Positions 18,446-28,226 are shown, counted from the stretch's first letter. The stretch is 64,000 nt of DNA from Gynuella sunshinyii YC6258 (GCF_000940805.1 NZ_CP007142.1:720593-784592); one strand, 5' to 3'. Made by a program: numbers and translations. The notes: generated from the letters alone by a model not told the origin.

Positions 18446-19569
18446 CTAATGAATCAATACACACTTTGTTAAGCCGGGATGTTTGGTGCATTCTTGGATT
18501 ACCATTTGATGCTGTGACCTTAAATGACGCAGCAAATCATGTCAGAAACTCTATTGAGACTGGTGAGCGCTGTTTTATTTCTACTCCTAATCTCAACTTT
18601 GCTGTTACCGCTCAGTCAGATGAGGCGTTTTTTGAGTCGGTGGTACAGAGTGATATAAGTTTGGCCGATGGTATGCCTATTGTCTGGTTGGCGAAACTAC
18701 TTGGCATTCCATTGCGGGAAAGGGTTGCCGGTTCCGATTTGTTCAGTCATCTGTCAGAGCAATCTAAATCCCCTAAAATTAAAGTGTTTTTCTTTGGCGG
18801 TCAGCCGGGTGTTGCTGCGATTGCCCATGAGAAACTTAATCAGCAGAGCAAGGGGATGGAAAGCTGTGGCTATATAGATCCCGGTTTTGTTTCTGTTGAG
18901 GAGATGAGTCGGCCTGACACGATTCAAGTCATTAATCAGTCCAATGCCGATTTTCTGGTGGTTGCTCTGGGTGCCAAAAAGGGGCAGCAATGGATACAGC
19001 ACAACAAACATCAGTTTGAGGTGCCGGTATACAGCCATCTGGGTGCTGTCATTAACTTTGTTGCCGGACATGTTGAAAGAGCTCCAGGCGTCTGGCAGAA
19101 AGCTGGATTGGAGTGGCTATGGCGTATACGTCAAGAGCCAGCCCTTTGGCGTCGTTATTTGGGAGATGCTCTGCGGTTAATCAACCAGATGACCACGCGG
19201 GTACTTCCTCTGGTGGTATATAGTTATTGGTTAAAAAAGAGTGTGGGTGCTGAACTGTTGTCAGGGAAGGTAGTAACAGAGCAGGGGAATCCGGAAATTA
19301 TCCGATTGTCTGGAGCAATGTGTCATCCCTATTTACAACCCTTGCAGCAAGCTCTTGTTGCCAACCTGCACAACACAGGTAGCGATATCAGTTTAGATAT
19401 GGCTGGAGTAAGTTACATTGACGGTGCATGTATAGCGAAATTACTATTGTTCCAGGGCTTTCTAAAGCGATACGGAAGGGCTTTAATTTTTCGAAATACA
19501 CCGAAAAGAGTATATCGGCTTTTGAAATACAGTGGAGTGACAGACCGGTTTGAAATTCTATCTGGTTAA
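18442..19569 (+). CDS. WecG/TagA/CpsF glycosyltransferase (GT26) fused to a C-terminal STAS domain
   Basis: A 375-residue fusion. Residues ~15-255 are a GT26 transferase: FISTPNLNFAVTAQSDE, SLADGMPIVWLAKLLG, RVAGSDLF and FFFGGQPGVA are all family motifs, with the DGMPIV stretch holding the conserved aspartate. Residues ~290-375 look like a STAS domain: ISLDMAGVSYIDGACIAKLLL matches the beta-alpha unit that carries the phosphorylated serine in SpoIIAA-like proteins. Here the serine position reads Gly-Ala, so classic phospho-control is unlikely. GT26 enzymes add N-acetyl-mannosamine-type sugars to lipid-linked intermediates; the exact sugar is unknown. The start overlaps the previous gene, and this is the last gene of the compact operon. 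Confidence 0.85.
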   Translation: MTNESIHTLLSRDVWCILGLPFDAVTLNDAANHVRNSIETGERCFISTPNLNFAVTAQSDEAFFESVVQSDISLADGMPIVWLAKLLGIPLRERVAGSDLFSHLSEQSKSPKIKVFFFGGQPGVAAIAHEKLNQQSKGMESCGYIDPGFVSVEEMSRPDTIQVINQSNADFLVVALGAKKGQQWIQHNKHQFEVPVYSHLGAVINFVAGHVERAPGVWQKAGLEWLWRIRQEPALWRRYLGDALRLINQMTTRVLPLVVYSYWLKKSVGAELLSGKVVTEQGNPEIIRLSGAMCHPYLQPLQQALVANLHNTGSDISLDMAGVSYIDGACIAKLLLFQGFLKRYGRALIFRNTPKRVYRLLKYSGVTDRFEILSG

Positions 19570-20073
19570 TATGATTACTAGTACGAAGTATGCCTGTATG
19601 TTGAGGTGGATATGTTGAAAGCAAGAGAGGTTGTGTTGCGAAGAAAAATATGCGTCAGGTTGGTTAATATTGTGTCAGAATCTGAGAATTCTTAACACGT
19701 AAGTTTGAGACATAGTTCTAATCTGCTCTTTAGTTACAATCAGTAACTTTTAAAATTGAGAAAAAAGCCCGTCCTGAAGGCGTTAACCTACCCAAAAGTC
19801 CATGTTGTTGCCAAAATGTATGCAGATAGCATTTGGTTAACTAGTTATATATCGAATTAGAATTAAAGGATCATAAGGTAATTCAAATATAAGTTTCATG
19901 AAGTAATGAAAAACCTCAGCTATTATTTTAAGGATCAAAGCAAAGTAGGCAGTACCGGTGTTGCTTTACATAATAGTTATCATGTTTTCATAAGATGTTC
20001 CAGAAAGACACTATATGTTGCCGGATTAGATTACTTATGTACCGTTTTTCTAAATCCTTTCAGGAGGAACTCA
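19570..20073. other. AT-rich intergenic region, no gene recognised
   Basis: About 500 bases without a convincing gene. The frame of the following beta-helix gene stays open back to 19906, but that extension lacks a ribosome-binding site and would bury the signal peptide. No clear terminator follows the GT26 gene. A GGCA-N9-TTGC stretch near 19949 was tested as a sigma-54 promoter and has the wrong spacing. Confidence 0.5.
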
Positions 20074-21975
20074 ATGAAATCCATCCTTGGCCCTTCCAAT
20101 ATTTTTTTAATTCTCGTAAAAAAAATATCAATATTGTTTTTAGGTATTATCTTTACTTCATATGCTTATGCTGACAACTATAGTGTTGAATGGGAAAGTA
20201 AATTTAACCTTCCACCGCAGGACACAAATGGTTGGTCTATACTAAAACCGTCAGAAGATTCCCGTATTATCTATGTTTCCAATGAAGGAAATGATACGAC
20301 TGCAGAAGTTTACAAATATCAAGATCTTACTGATCTGTACGGAAACTCTATTGATGTCTTTATCCCAACCTGGACCATCAAACCTTATGCTTCAATTGAT
20401 GAAGCTTTAAAGCAGGTAAGAGATGGTTATCCTGACTATATTTTATTGAAGAGAGGGGATGTCTGGAATAGAACATCCGTCATAAAGTTTAAAGCGGGAA
20501 GTTCGGTAACTAATCGTTCCGTATTTGGCTATTATGGTAGTAATAAAGAAAGGCCTCTGATTAAGACAGGAAGCGCCGACGGTATTATCCTGAATAATGC
20601 ACAATATTCTGCAATAATTGGTATTAAGTTCGTTGCCGATGCGAGAGATCCAAAAGGTGACCCCAATTTCGATTTTAGTTCAGCGTCAAACCCAAAAGGC
20701 TTTCAGGCTTTAAATTATGGCACGAATCTCGAAGGTCATATTCTAATCGAAGACTGCTGGTTTGATTGGTATGCGAACAACACTATTCAGGATATTAACA
20801 CTGACTTGGGGCTGGTTAGTGATATTGTGCTTCGGAGAAACATAATTTCGAATAACTATGCGACATCCGGCCACTCTCAAGGTGTGTATGCTTACTACTC
20901 CTCAACATTATTGGAAGAAAACTTCTTTGACCATAACGGATGGTATCAACCGGGAGATGGAAGTACTCAGGGAGCGGGAGGGGCAACGATATTTAATCAC
21001 AATACTTATTTTGCTGAGTCGAGAGAAACTATTTTCCGAAATAATATCTTTGCAAGAGCATCCAGTATTTCAAATAAATTTACCTCGAATACCACGGAAG
21101 GTACGAATCAGATTCTGGCTTGGGAAATTTTGCTTGATAATAATCTTTATCTCCAAGGTGAGGTTGGTGTCAGTCTGGGTGGAAATAAAGATCAGAATAA
21201 TGGCCCACGTTGGGAAGATATTCGTGTTGTCAAAAATGTTTTTATGAATATTGGTGAAACCCAGCCCACGGGTCGCAACATTGCCTGGGGACTCGGGGTA
21301 GATGACTGGAAGAGTGGGTTGGTCGCCGACAATATTTTTACGAATTGGGGTAGCGTGACACTGAATAATGTCTATGCGATAAGCTCCTCAGGGCATACTA
21401 CAAATGTTGAGTTTGCCAGAAATATTGTTGAGGGGCTTATCAGTTCAAAGCCGTTGGTAACATTTAACGATGCTACTCAAAGTGGTATTTACTTTCATGA
21501 CAATGAAATTCGTGCTACCACGACCGAAAATGTTTACAAGAGTGGCAGGATTATGAAGTATGCTATAAGTAATCAAAATAAATTTTCCAATAACTACTAT
21601 GTCTCTGATGCTGATCAATCAGAGTGGTTTGTGGGACAAGATGATGGCTTTATGAGTTTTTCAGAATATCTTGAAGCATCTGGAGAAGTCGAAGCTAAAA
21701 TGGAATCCAGTAGTAATTTTGATCCAAACAGAACTATTGGTACTTATCTTACACAGCTAAAGCAAGATGCTTCCAAAACAGATGAAGTATCGAAGCTGGT
21801 TGAATTAATGAAAAATCAGTCAAAGTTTAACTGGAATCAGTATTTGAGCGCTGTAAAGATCAACCAGTACATACGGAACGGATACTGTAAGGATGGTGCT
21901 GATCTATGCGATGATGCCAAGCTTTTTCTGTATAACCCATCAAGCCCGGGTAATGTTTCTGTTCAGCCAAAATGA
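20074..21975 (+). CDS. Secreted right-handed parallel beta-helix protein (possible polysaccharide lyase or epimerase)
   Basis: A 633-residue exported protein. ATG 20074 follows an AGGAGG site and gives a signal peptide with a hydrophobic core (FLILVKKISILFLGIIF) and a likely cut after AYA. The body has repeating short strands with Asn ladders, such as IILNNAQYSAIIGIKF, IVLRRNIISNN and IVKNVFMN-like rungs, the pattern of a right-handed beta-helix. Such proteins in EPS clusters are often lyases, epimerases or hydrolases that trim the polymer in the periplasm. I see no family-specific catalytic motif, so activity is open. There is no PEP-CTERM or GlyGly-CTERM tail. The gene is more AT-rich than the flanking clusters and is followed by a strong hairpin. 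Confidence 0.75.
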   Translation: MKSILGPSNIFLILVKKISILFLGIIFTSYAYADNYSVEWESKFNLPPQDTNGWSILKPSEDSRIIYVSNEGNDTTAEVYKYQDLTDLYGNSIDVFIPTWTIKPYASIDEALKQVRDGYPDYILLKRGDVWNRTSVIKFKAGSSVTNRSVFGYYGSNKERPLIKTGSADGIILNNAQYSAIIGIKFVADARDPKGDPNFDFSSASNPKGFQALNYGTNLEGHILIEDCWFDWYANNTIQDINTDLGLVSDIVLRRNIISNNYATSGHSQGVYAYYSSTLLEENFFDHNGWYQPGDGSTQGAGGATIFNHNTYFAESRETIFRNNIFARASSISNKFTSNTTEGTNQILAWEILLDNNLYLQGEVGVSLGGNKDQNNGPRWEDIRVVKNVFMNIGETQPTGRNIAWGLGVDDWKSGLVADNIFTNWGSVTLNNVYAISSSGHTTNVEFARNIVEGLISSKPLVTFNDATQSGIYFHDNEIRATTTENVYKSGRIMKYAISNQNKFSNNYYVSDADQSEWFVGQDDGFMSFSEYLEASGEVEAKMESSSNFDPNRTIGTYLTQLKQDASKTDEVSKLVELMKNQSKFNWNQYLSAVKINQYIRNGYCKDGADLCDDAKLFLYNPSSPGNVSVQPK

Positions 21976-22041
21976 CTCAACAATTGTTAGTCAGACTAGG
22001 TATTGTTAACGCGTAGAAGTGTTTGCATGTATGTCTGCATC

Positions 22042-22097
22042 AGCTTCGCCCTCTAGTCTTGGGAAACTCCAAGATGACCTGGGGCGAAGCTTTTCTT
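22042..22097 (+). terminator. Long hairpin terminator after the beta-helix gene
   Basis: A 10-bp outer stem AGCTTCGCCC (22042-22051) pairs with GGGCGAAGCT (22082-22091). An inner stem TCTTGG/CCAAGA (from 22057 to 22074) makes a two-tier hairpin. TTTTCTT follows. It lies about 65 bases after the stop codon. Confidence 0.85.
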
Positions 22098-22840
22098 ATG
22101 CACTTTTAAGAACTACTAACTACCTGTAATCGAATAAGATGTGATGAATTCATTCGGGATTTTTTATGTTGAGCTAACAGTTTGTGCAGTGAAGGAAGAG
22201 ATAGGGCTGTATATTTTCTTTCCAAAGCAATGTGGCTAGTGTTCACATATATGCGACGCTGCATGCCAGACCTTCTTTATCTTAAATTGAATCAGATGGC
22301 TTGTTTTCTTGAGGACAGTTAAAATATGGCTTCCAGGTGATTCAGGTTGACGGATCTTACTTTTGCAGGAAAAAGTTATTAATAAAACTTTGTTCTATGT
22401 TTGCCAGGAATGTTGGAATGTCTATCAAAAGTCACACTCATCATATGAGCGAATAGGTGTACTATTAACCTGGCTACTAAATAGATCGTCCTGATCTGTT
22501 TAATTGTCGCCCCGAAAAATCTGGCGGTGTTGCGCGAAACCCCGAATTATCAGACTGCTTGATTTATCGGGGCTCGCATTGGCTGAGGCCAATGGTGTGG
22601 TCCGACATCCCGGTGCATCCCTGCATCACACTGTTAATCCGACTTGTGTACTTGCCGGGTCAATAGAAACCAATTGCTTGCATCGAATTTGCTGAAAATT
22701 TATGGTTAGTATGTGCCCTGATTGGCTATGTTCCGCAGATAACTAACAATAATCCATTGTTTAGAAAATCTCTTGTCACTTGAATTGAATGTTGTTTTGG
22801 ATAGCTGCACTCGGTAAACCTAATATGAGAAGGATGTAAA
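22098..22840. other. Long AT-rich intergenic region within the EPS cluster
   Basis: Some 740 bases with no gene I can support. A 63-codon frame at 22504-22695 has no ribosome-binding site or protein-like pattern. A possible hairpin with CCCCGA and TCGGGG arms lies near 22541-22573. The next glycosyltransferase has its own GAAGGA site and probably its own promoter here. The region may be a scar of rearrangement, but no IS remnant was recognised. Confidence 0.5.
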
Positions 22841-23869
22841 ATGAACATTTCAATTGGTATTTTTGCACACAATGAAGAGCAAAACATAGAAAAGTTGATT
22901 CACTACCTTTCTGTGCAGACGATAGTCAACAATACCGAACACAACATGCATGTTTTCGTATTGGCTAATGGCTGCAGTGATTTTACAGTGGACTTTGCAA
23001 AGAGAAAAATATCATCGCTCCCAAAAAATGTGCAGGATAAGTTTCAGGTGGTGGATATTGAATTGAGTGGAAAATCGCGATGCTGGAATTATTTTGTACA
23101 CAATATCCTTAAAAGTGATGTCGATGTAGTTTATTTCATGGATGCAGACATTCTGTTGCCTGAGACTGATACCCTTAACAAGATGTTGGACTTTTTAACC
23201 TCTGAGAATCAGTTGAAAGTGGTTGTCAGTAAACCTGTAAAAGATCTTGATATTAAGAACGAAAAGTTGAGCTTCACAGAAAAGCTGATTAAGTATTCTG
23301 GTGGTAATCTCACCAACTATAAAAAATCAGTCTGTGGACAATTATATCTGACAAAATATGAGCTTGTCCGGCACATCTGGTTACCGATAGGTCTCCCTGT
23401 TGAAGATGGCTTCCTTCGGGCAATGTTTTTGACAGATTTATTAACAAAAGAGGAGCATTTGGAAATCATTGACGGGCGGGATGATATATACCATGTTTAT
23501 ATGTCCATTCGCGGAATCGGCGAACTCATATCTCATCAGACAAGAATCATGATAGGCACGGCCATTAATGAGCTGATATTTAATACTATTCGCACACAAC
23601 CAGATAGCATGGAATCCCGTACGTCATATCTGGCGAATATATCAACATCAGAAACATGGCTAAAGGACTTGATCAGGGAAAATTTACCAAAATGGCCTTA
23701 TGGCTATATTGCTTTCAAGCACGTTACAAAACGTCTGCGGAATGCCAAGACACAAAAAATGACGCCCAAACGGGCTTTGATTACTGGCCTTGGGTTGTTA
23801 TTTGATGCTCTTGTATATGTTAATGCAAGCTTAAAAATGCTCAGTGGGAAAGGAGCTGGTCATTGGTGA
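22841..23869 (+). CDS. Glycosyltransferase family 2
   Basis: A 342-residue GT2 enzyme. The N-terminus SIGIFAHNEEQNIEKLIHYL is the nucleotide-sugar motif of the DPM1/GT2 type. FVLANGCSDFTVDFA follows, YFMDADILLPETDT holds the DxD metal site, and PVEDGFLRAMFLTD is the acceptor-side acidic motif. No membrane segment is obvious. A GAAGGA site sits eight bases before the ATG. It is separated from its neighbours by long non-coding gaps, so it is probably transcribed on its own. It is AT-rich like the flanking flippase and polymerase genes. Confidence 0.88.
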   Translation: MNISIGIFAHNEEQNIEKLIHYLSVQTIVNNTEHNMHVFVLANGCSDFTVDFAKRKISSLPKNVQDKFQVVDIELSGKSRCWNYFVHNILKSDVDVVYFMDADILLPETDTLNKMLDFLTSENQLKVVVSKPVKDLDIKNEKLSFTEKLIKYSGGNLTNYKKSVCGQLYLTKYELVRHIWLPIGLPVEDGFLRAMFLTDLLTKEEHLEIIDGRDDIYHVYMSIRGIGELISHQTRIMIGTAINELIFNTIRTQPDSMESRTSYLANISTSETWLKDLIRENLPKWPYGYIAFKHVTKRLRNAKTQKMTPKRALITGLGLLFDALVYVNASLKMLSGKGAGHW

Positions 23870-24274
23870 GCATCTCTTTCAAGTTTCTTGAATGAACCAA
23901 TTCCGGTTAGTATGGATGTATGGTATTTGCACAGCCGATCATTTATCTGGAGACCAGTTCAGCACAAGTATTCAGTCTGGTCATTTCAGTTGAGCGAAAT
24001 GTAAATGGTTCTGTTAGATCGGCATTGGATCTTAATCAAGCGATTACATTCCCCACAGATTTCCCAGTAGATTTTGTATTTCAGTTATCATTTAAAGGTT
24101 TTGATGATTGACATTTTTTTCTTTTGATGGTTGAAGTTGATGAGGCTCTCCTAGAGCTCTCTGGTTCAAATAATATTTGCTTCTCATGATCTGTAAGATA
24201 AGTCGCGAAGCGATTGTTGCTAACCTCACCGACACAGATAAACTACTGGCTGAGAACAGTCAGGGAGATCTCTT
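23870..24274. other. Intergenic region upstream of the flippase gene
   Basis: About 400 bases with no supported gene. A 63-codon frame at 23920-24111 has no recognisable features. A GG-N10-GC pair near 23918-23934 was considered as a sigma-54 promoter but lacks the TTGC of the -12 element. Confidence 0.45.
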
Positions 24275-25621
24275 TTGAATTTTAAGAACAAGACAGTTTT
24301 GTCTACTTTTATTGTGATGGCTGGTTTTGCATCAGGACAAATTATACGCTTTGGTGGCAATCTCATTACCACCCGATTTCTTGCACCTGATTTATTTGGT
24401 GTAATGGCTATTGCAAATGCGGTCGTATATATCGTACTGCTATTCTCGGATATGGGGTTTGGACTCAGTATTATACGCAGTGAAAGGGGGGAAGAACCGA
24501 GATTTTTAAAAACTGTCTTCAGCTTCAAAGTTCTTCAGGGAATAGCTTTATCGGTATTTGTATATGTAGCTGCTCTATGTATTTGGGGAGCGGATCAGTT
24601 TTCTTTGTTTCCGCCAGAGTCAACATTTGGGAATAAGGACTTACCATTAGCTCTAATAATTGTTGCCTTATGCCCCATTATTGGTGGTTTTAAATCGATA
24701 CAGATGGATCTGCATATTCGCCATCAGAAGATTGGCAGACAAACAATCATTGAATTGACTTCTCAAATACTCGCTCTGCTCTTTATCATTGGATATGCAC
24801 AATTCAGTAGCAGTATTTTTACTCTAGCGTTTTCAAATGTCGTCGCGGCAGCATGTACCATGATACTCAGTTATGTACTTTTCGATCGCAGCATTTTTGG
24901 ATTTGCATGGGATAAAGAAACCATTAAAGAGGTTTTGTTCTTTGGGAAGTGGATTCAAGCCTCATCCGCCATTGTTGGGTTATTAAATCATGTTGATAAG
25001 ATATTTTTTGGATATCTGATGACAACTACGCAAATGGGGATATATTCCATAGCCTCCCTGATGTTTGCTGCTATGGGAAATATTTTTAATCGGATGAATG
25101 TCACCTTGTTGCCGGCGATCAGTAAAGTTGTACGTGAAAAGCCGCAAAATTTATCGAAGGTATACTACAAAATAAAATTCTATCGGGATCTGATCATTGC
25201 TATCCCAGCGAGCATTATTATTGCCAATGGCGATATCGTTGTCAGTCTGATTTATGACGAACGATATCATCAGGCAGGATATTTTCTGCAAATTATGTCC
25301 ATTGCTCATTTGATTGAATGCTTGTTGTTCAAGGAGCAGGTGATTACTGCTTTAGGGGCCAGTAAAGTACATTTTCAAATGTCATTGTGGCGGTTTGCGG
25401 GTGTCATTATCCTGATTCCTCTGTGTTATCATTTTTTTGGTACGACCGGTATCATCCTTGCGTTTTCCTGTCGTCGTCTATTCGGCTCCTGGATTCTTTA
25501 TCGTATTTTTATTGATAGAGGTATTTTGAACTGGTTTAAAGAGTTAAGAGTATTTGCAGTCATTGCTTTTGGCCTTGGAATTGGTTATTTGATTAGGATG
25601 TTATTAACTTCAATTATTTGA
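24275..25621 (+). CDS. Wzx-like oligosaccharide flippase (MOP superfamily)
   Basis: A 448-residue membrane protein with about 12-14 hydrophobic segments and few charges between them. The N-terminus has the pattern of polysaccharide exporters: GFASGQIIRFGGNLITTRFL followed by a PDLFGVMAIANA stretch, the typical TM1-TM2 signature. It should flip the lipid-linked EPS repeat from the cytoplasmic to the periplasmic face. The start is a TTG, chosen because an AGGGAG site lies eight bases upstream and the protein then begins at the expected place. It is followed 131 bases later by the polymerase gene, giving the usual Wzx-Wzy pair. Confidence 0.87.
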   Translation: MNFKNKTVLSTFIVMAGFASGQIIRFGGNLITTRFLAPDLFGVMAIANAVVYIVLLFSDMGFGLSIIRSERGEEPRFLKTVFSFKVLQGIALSVFVYVAALCIWGADQFSLFPPESTFGNKDLPLALIIVALCPIIGGFKSIQMDLHIRHQKIGRQTIIELTSQILALLFIIGYAQFSSSIFTLAFSNVVAAACTMILSYVLFDRSIFGFAWDKETIKEVLFFGKWIQASSAIVGLLNHVDKIFFGYLMTTTQMGIYSIASLMFAAMGNIFNRMNVTLLPAISKVVREKPQNLSKVYYKIKFYRDLIIAIPASIIIANGDIVVSLIYDERYHQAGYFLQIMSIAHLIECLLFKEQVITALGASKVHFQMSLWRFAGVIILIPLCYHFFGTTGIILAFSCRRLFGSWILYRIFIDRGILNWFKELRVFAVIAFGLGIGYLIRMLLTSII

Positions 25622-25752
25622 GCAAGTGACTACTTCTTCAATTATAACTCCTGAATGATTGTGTGGTGAACAGGCTTAGATAACTTTTTTCCTTATCTAT
25701 GAGTCAAGCAGTGCTACACTGAACGCTAAAATATTAAAAGGGCAATGTATTT

Positions 25753-27096
25753 ATGCCTAATTTGTTTGCCTATATCGTATTGTTTTCCTGGCCGTTGTGG
25801 GCATTGCTCATTGCTAAAAAAGTAAATAATAGTCAGGCAGCGATTTTGTTGCTACTGATACCATATTTGCTATTACCGTTGAAAACAGAGTTTTCACTAC
25901 CTTTGGTGAGTCTCAATAAAGAAACGCTGCCATCACTGGTTGCTTTCTTGCTGTTGTTTAGAAGACAACAGAATTTTAAGTTTTTACCTGAAACCATAAC
26001 CGCTCGTATAATTGTGATCCTGCTATACCTGTCACCAATATTAACCACACTGACAAATGGGGATACACTTGTTTATGGGCCAAAAATAAAATCCGGTATC
26101 CCGATCGAAAATACCATCGGTATGCTGGTTGATGTTTTCATTACCCTCATTCCTTTTATTCTGGGTTTGAATTTTGTAAACAATGAACAGGCACAAAAAG
26201 ATTTTCTGAAATATCTGGTGATTGCAGGTCTGATTTATTCTTTACCCATCTTATGGGAAATTAAAATGAGCCCCAGGCTTCACTCTCAAATATATGGTAT
26301 TTTTCCTCATGATTGGCGCCAGCAGCTTCGGCAGGGTGGATTTCGCCCGGTGGTATTCCTTGGACACGGTCTTTATATCGCAGTTTTCATGAGCTTAGCT
26401 ACAACAGCGGCACTTGTTTTGTGGAAGGCAAAAATCAAACCTTTGCAGCGCAATGGGTTATTGATTGCAATGTTTCTAGTAGGTGTGGTTGTTTTAAGTA
26501 AATCGTTAAGTGCCGTTATATATGTGCTGCTGATGATTGGAGCAGTCATGTTTCTCAGTTATCGGAAAAAAGCACAAGTAGCTGCCGCAATAGCTCTGTT
26601 TGTTTTTGTATTTCCGATGTTGCGCAGCCTTGATCTTATTCCGACAACTCAAATAGTAAATGGTATTGCTCATTACAGTGAGGACCGGGCTGGAAGTCTT
26701 GAGTATCGTTTTGATAACGAAGATATGCTGTTGGCAAAGGCAAACCAGAGACCGCTGTTTGGTTGGGGGAGTTATGGTCGAAACCGAGTGTTTGATCCTT
26801 ATACGGGTGAGGATATCAGCACAACGGATGGTGTCTGGATTCTTTGGTTCGGTAAACAGGGCTGGGTTGGTTATCTGGCTTTCTTCGGTTTACTTTGTTA
26901 TCCCATTTTTTCGGTTTATGGATTGATAAGACGTAATCAACGCGTATCGGTATTGAGTGTAGGTCTATGTTTGACGCTTTCTGTAAACCTGCTGGACTTG
27001 ATACCCAATTCATCGATCAGTCATCTGACATTACTCATGGCTGGTGCATTAATGGGATATGTCGAAAACAAGAAATTACGCCCCTCTTCCGAGTAG
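25753..27096 (+). CDS. Wzy-like EPS polymerase / O-antigen ligase family protein
   Basis: A 447-residue integral membrane protein with about 10-12 hydrophobic helices. It has the features of Wzy/WaaL proteins: a large periplasmic loop before the last helices, with ENTIGMLVDV on one side and a later RPLFGWGSYGRNRVFDP segment like the conserved G-W-G-x-G region of O-antigen ligase domains. It should polymerise flipped repeat units in the periplasm. An AAAGGG site precedes the ATG. Sequence alone does not separate polymerase from ligase; the nearby flippase and absence of lipid A genes favour polymerase. Confidence 0.82.
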   Translation: MPNLFAYIVLFSWPLWALLIAKKVNNSQAAILLLLIPYLLLPLKTEFSLPLVSLNKETLPSLVAFLLLFRRQQNFKFLPETITARIIVILLYLSPILTTLTNGDTLVYGPKIKSGIPIENTIGMLVDVFITLIPFILGLNFVNNEQAQKDFLKYLVIAGLIYSLPILWEIKMSPRLHSQIYGIFPHDWRQQLRQGGFRPVVFLGHGLYIAVFMSLATTAALVLWKAKIKPLQRNGLLIAMFLVGVVVLSKSLSAVIYVLLMIGAVMFLSYRKKAQVAAAIALFVFVFPMLRSLDLIPTTQIVNGIAHYSEDRAGSLEYRFDNEDMLLAKANQRPLFGWGSYGRNRVFDPYTGEDISTTDGVWILWFGKQGWVGYLAFFGLLCYPIFSVYGLIRRNQRVSVLSVGLCLTLSVNLLDLIPNSSISHLTLLMAGALMGYVENKKLRPSSE

Positions 27097-27147
27097 TAAC
27101 CGTTGCTTTATTTCAAAGCTTGGTCATCGCAAAGAAAAGAAGTATAA

Positions 27148-27181
27148 GGCGAGAGAGATCTTTTTCAGATCATAACTCGCC
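27148..27181. terminator. Hairpin between convergent EPS genes
   Basis: GGCGAG (27148-27153) pairs with CTCGCC (27176-27181), and inside it GATCT pairs with AGATC. It overlaps the end of the GT61 gene and lies about 50 bases after the polymerase stop, so it may terminate both genes. The T run is only five bases and sits in the loop, so this is a possible terminator. Confidence 0.45.
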
Positions 27182-28226
27182 AGACAAAGGTAAGTATTTC
27201 CTTGGTTATTTGAAGCCTCCTCACTTTTATAAGCGAGTATAAATAGTTCTCCGCGGCCTCTGGATAGAGGCCTAGTTGGTCAATAGCCTGTCGAATACTC
27301 TCTGGGCATGCTTCGAAGCTGGTTAATGAATGCTTTAAGAAGGCCTGGTTAAAGTTATAGGCCTGTGCAACTTGCCCTGGTTCAAGTCGTCCCCTGACGC
27401 CTATCCATTCAGCGCCAATCTGATCAGCCATGCCACGATAGTAGTTGGTCATGTGTCCGGGGGAGAATATTTCAAGAAACTTCAACCCGGTTTTTGAGGC
27501 TGGTCGATATAACATAGGGCCTATAGCTGCACCATGTATGGCCGCAATGGCTTCTGCATGAATGAAGATCTGCAACTGTTGTGCAACTGTCAGATCCTCG
27601 GGATAGATCTTTTGATAACCGTATTGTCCCAACAGTTGTTCAATTTCTGCTTCGTTGCGTATATTTCTACTGTCCCGTCGAGAAAGAAAAACCCTGCGAG
27701 GCAGATCATAGGCGGTTTGTTCAAGTTTTTTCCAGGGGCTGGATGGTAATATAAATTGCTGAATCCATGAGATAGCAGGCGTTCTTAAGCAATCGAAAGG
27801 ATTTTGGTTGAACTCCACAAGCCGTGCTTCAATGTCGGCATCCGAAAACATTGTCGGAAGTTCAAACATAGCAAATACATTTTTTATGTACGTGGGAGTT
27901 CTTTCACTTAACACAAATACGGGCTTTTCCTTGAGCTCATGTTGTCTGATCTGGTCCAGAACAAAAAACGCAAAGGGAATATGAAAGTTAAGAGTATGTG
28001 CCCAATTTGCCGGTGTATTCTTGCGAAAATCTATAACGATTTTATCATCTATCCAGATGTTCTTGAGTCTCTTCAATATTCGATTGAATGAGCGCCTTTT
28101 GCGGGTAATATCCCTGGATTCAGAAACTGAAAAATGACCCGTATATCGTATGGTAATTTCACCTTCCGGCATGAAATATTCTGGAAGCACGATATGTTCG
28201 ACGGTAGGGGTAAAGCGGTCAATCAA
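27165..28226 (-). CDS. Glycosyltransferase family 61 protein (start uncertain, possibly disrupted)
   Basis: A 353-residue protein with the GT61 (DUF563) pattern. WAHTLNFHIPFAFFVLDQI lies in the N-terminal half. RRVFLSRRDSRNIRNEAEIE is the R-x-NE core, YQKIYPEDLTVAQQLQIFIHAE follows, and AIHGAAIGPMLYRP is the highly conserved HGA motif. It probably adds a pentose or similar sugar. The listed start is a TTG without a ribosome-binding site. A well-placed GAAGGA and ATG exist upstream at 28295 in the same frame, but codon 3 there is TGA. Either translation starts late at a poor codon or the gene carries an early nonsense mutation. It lies between the convergent polymerase gene and a broken acyltransferase gene. 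Confidence 0.78.
   Translation of the reverse strand: MIDRFTPTVEHIVLPEYFMPEGEITIRYTGHFSVSESRDITRKRRSFNRILKRLKNIWIDDKIVIDFRKNTPANWAHTLNFHIPFAFFVLDQIRQHELKEKPVFVLSERTPTYIKNVFAMFELPTMFSDADIEARLVEFNQNPFDCLRTPAISWIQQFILPSSPWKKLEQTAYDLPRRVFLSRRDSRNIRNEAEIEQLLGQYGYQKIYPEDLTVAQQLQIFIHAEAIAAIHGAAIGPMLYRPASKTGLKFLEIFSPGHMTNYYRGMADQIGAEWIGVRGRLEPGQVAQAYNFNQAFLKHSLTSFEACPESIRQAIDQLGLYPEAAENYLYSLIKVRRLQITKEILTFVWRVMI

Noticed and set aside
19949-19967. GGCA...TTGC as a sigma-54 promoter for the beta-helix gene
   Set aside because: The distance between the two elements is three bases too long.
22504-22695. 63-codon frame in the EPS gap
   Set aside because: No ribosome-binding site, odd composition and no recognisable family.
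23918-23936. GG-N10-GC pair as a sigma-54 promoter upstream of the flippase
   Set aside because: The spacing fits but the -12 side lacks TTGC, and it is 340 bases from the gene.
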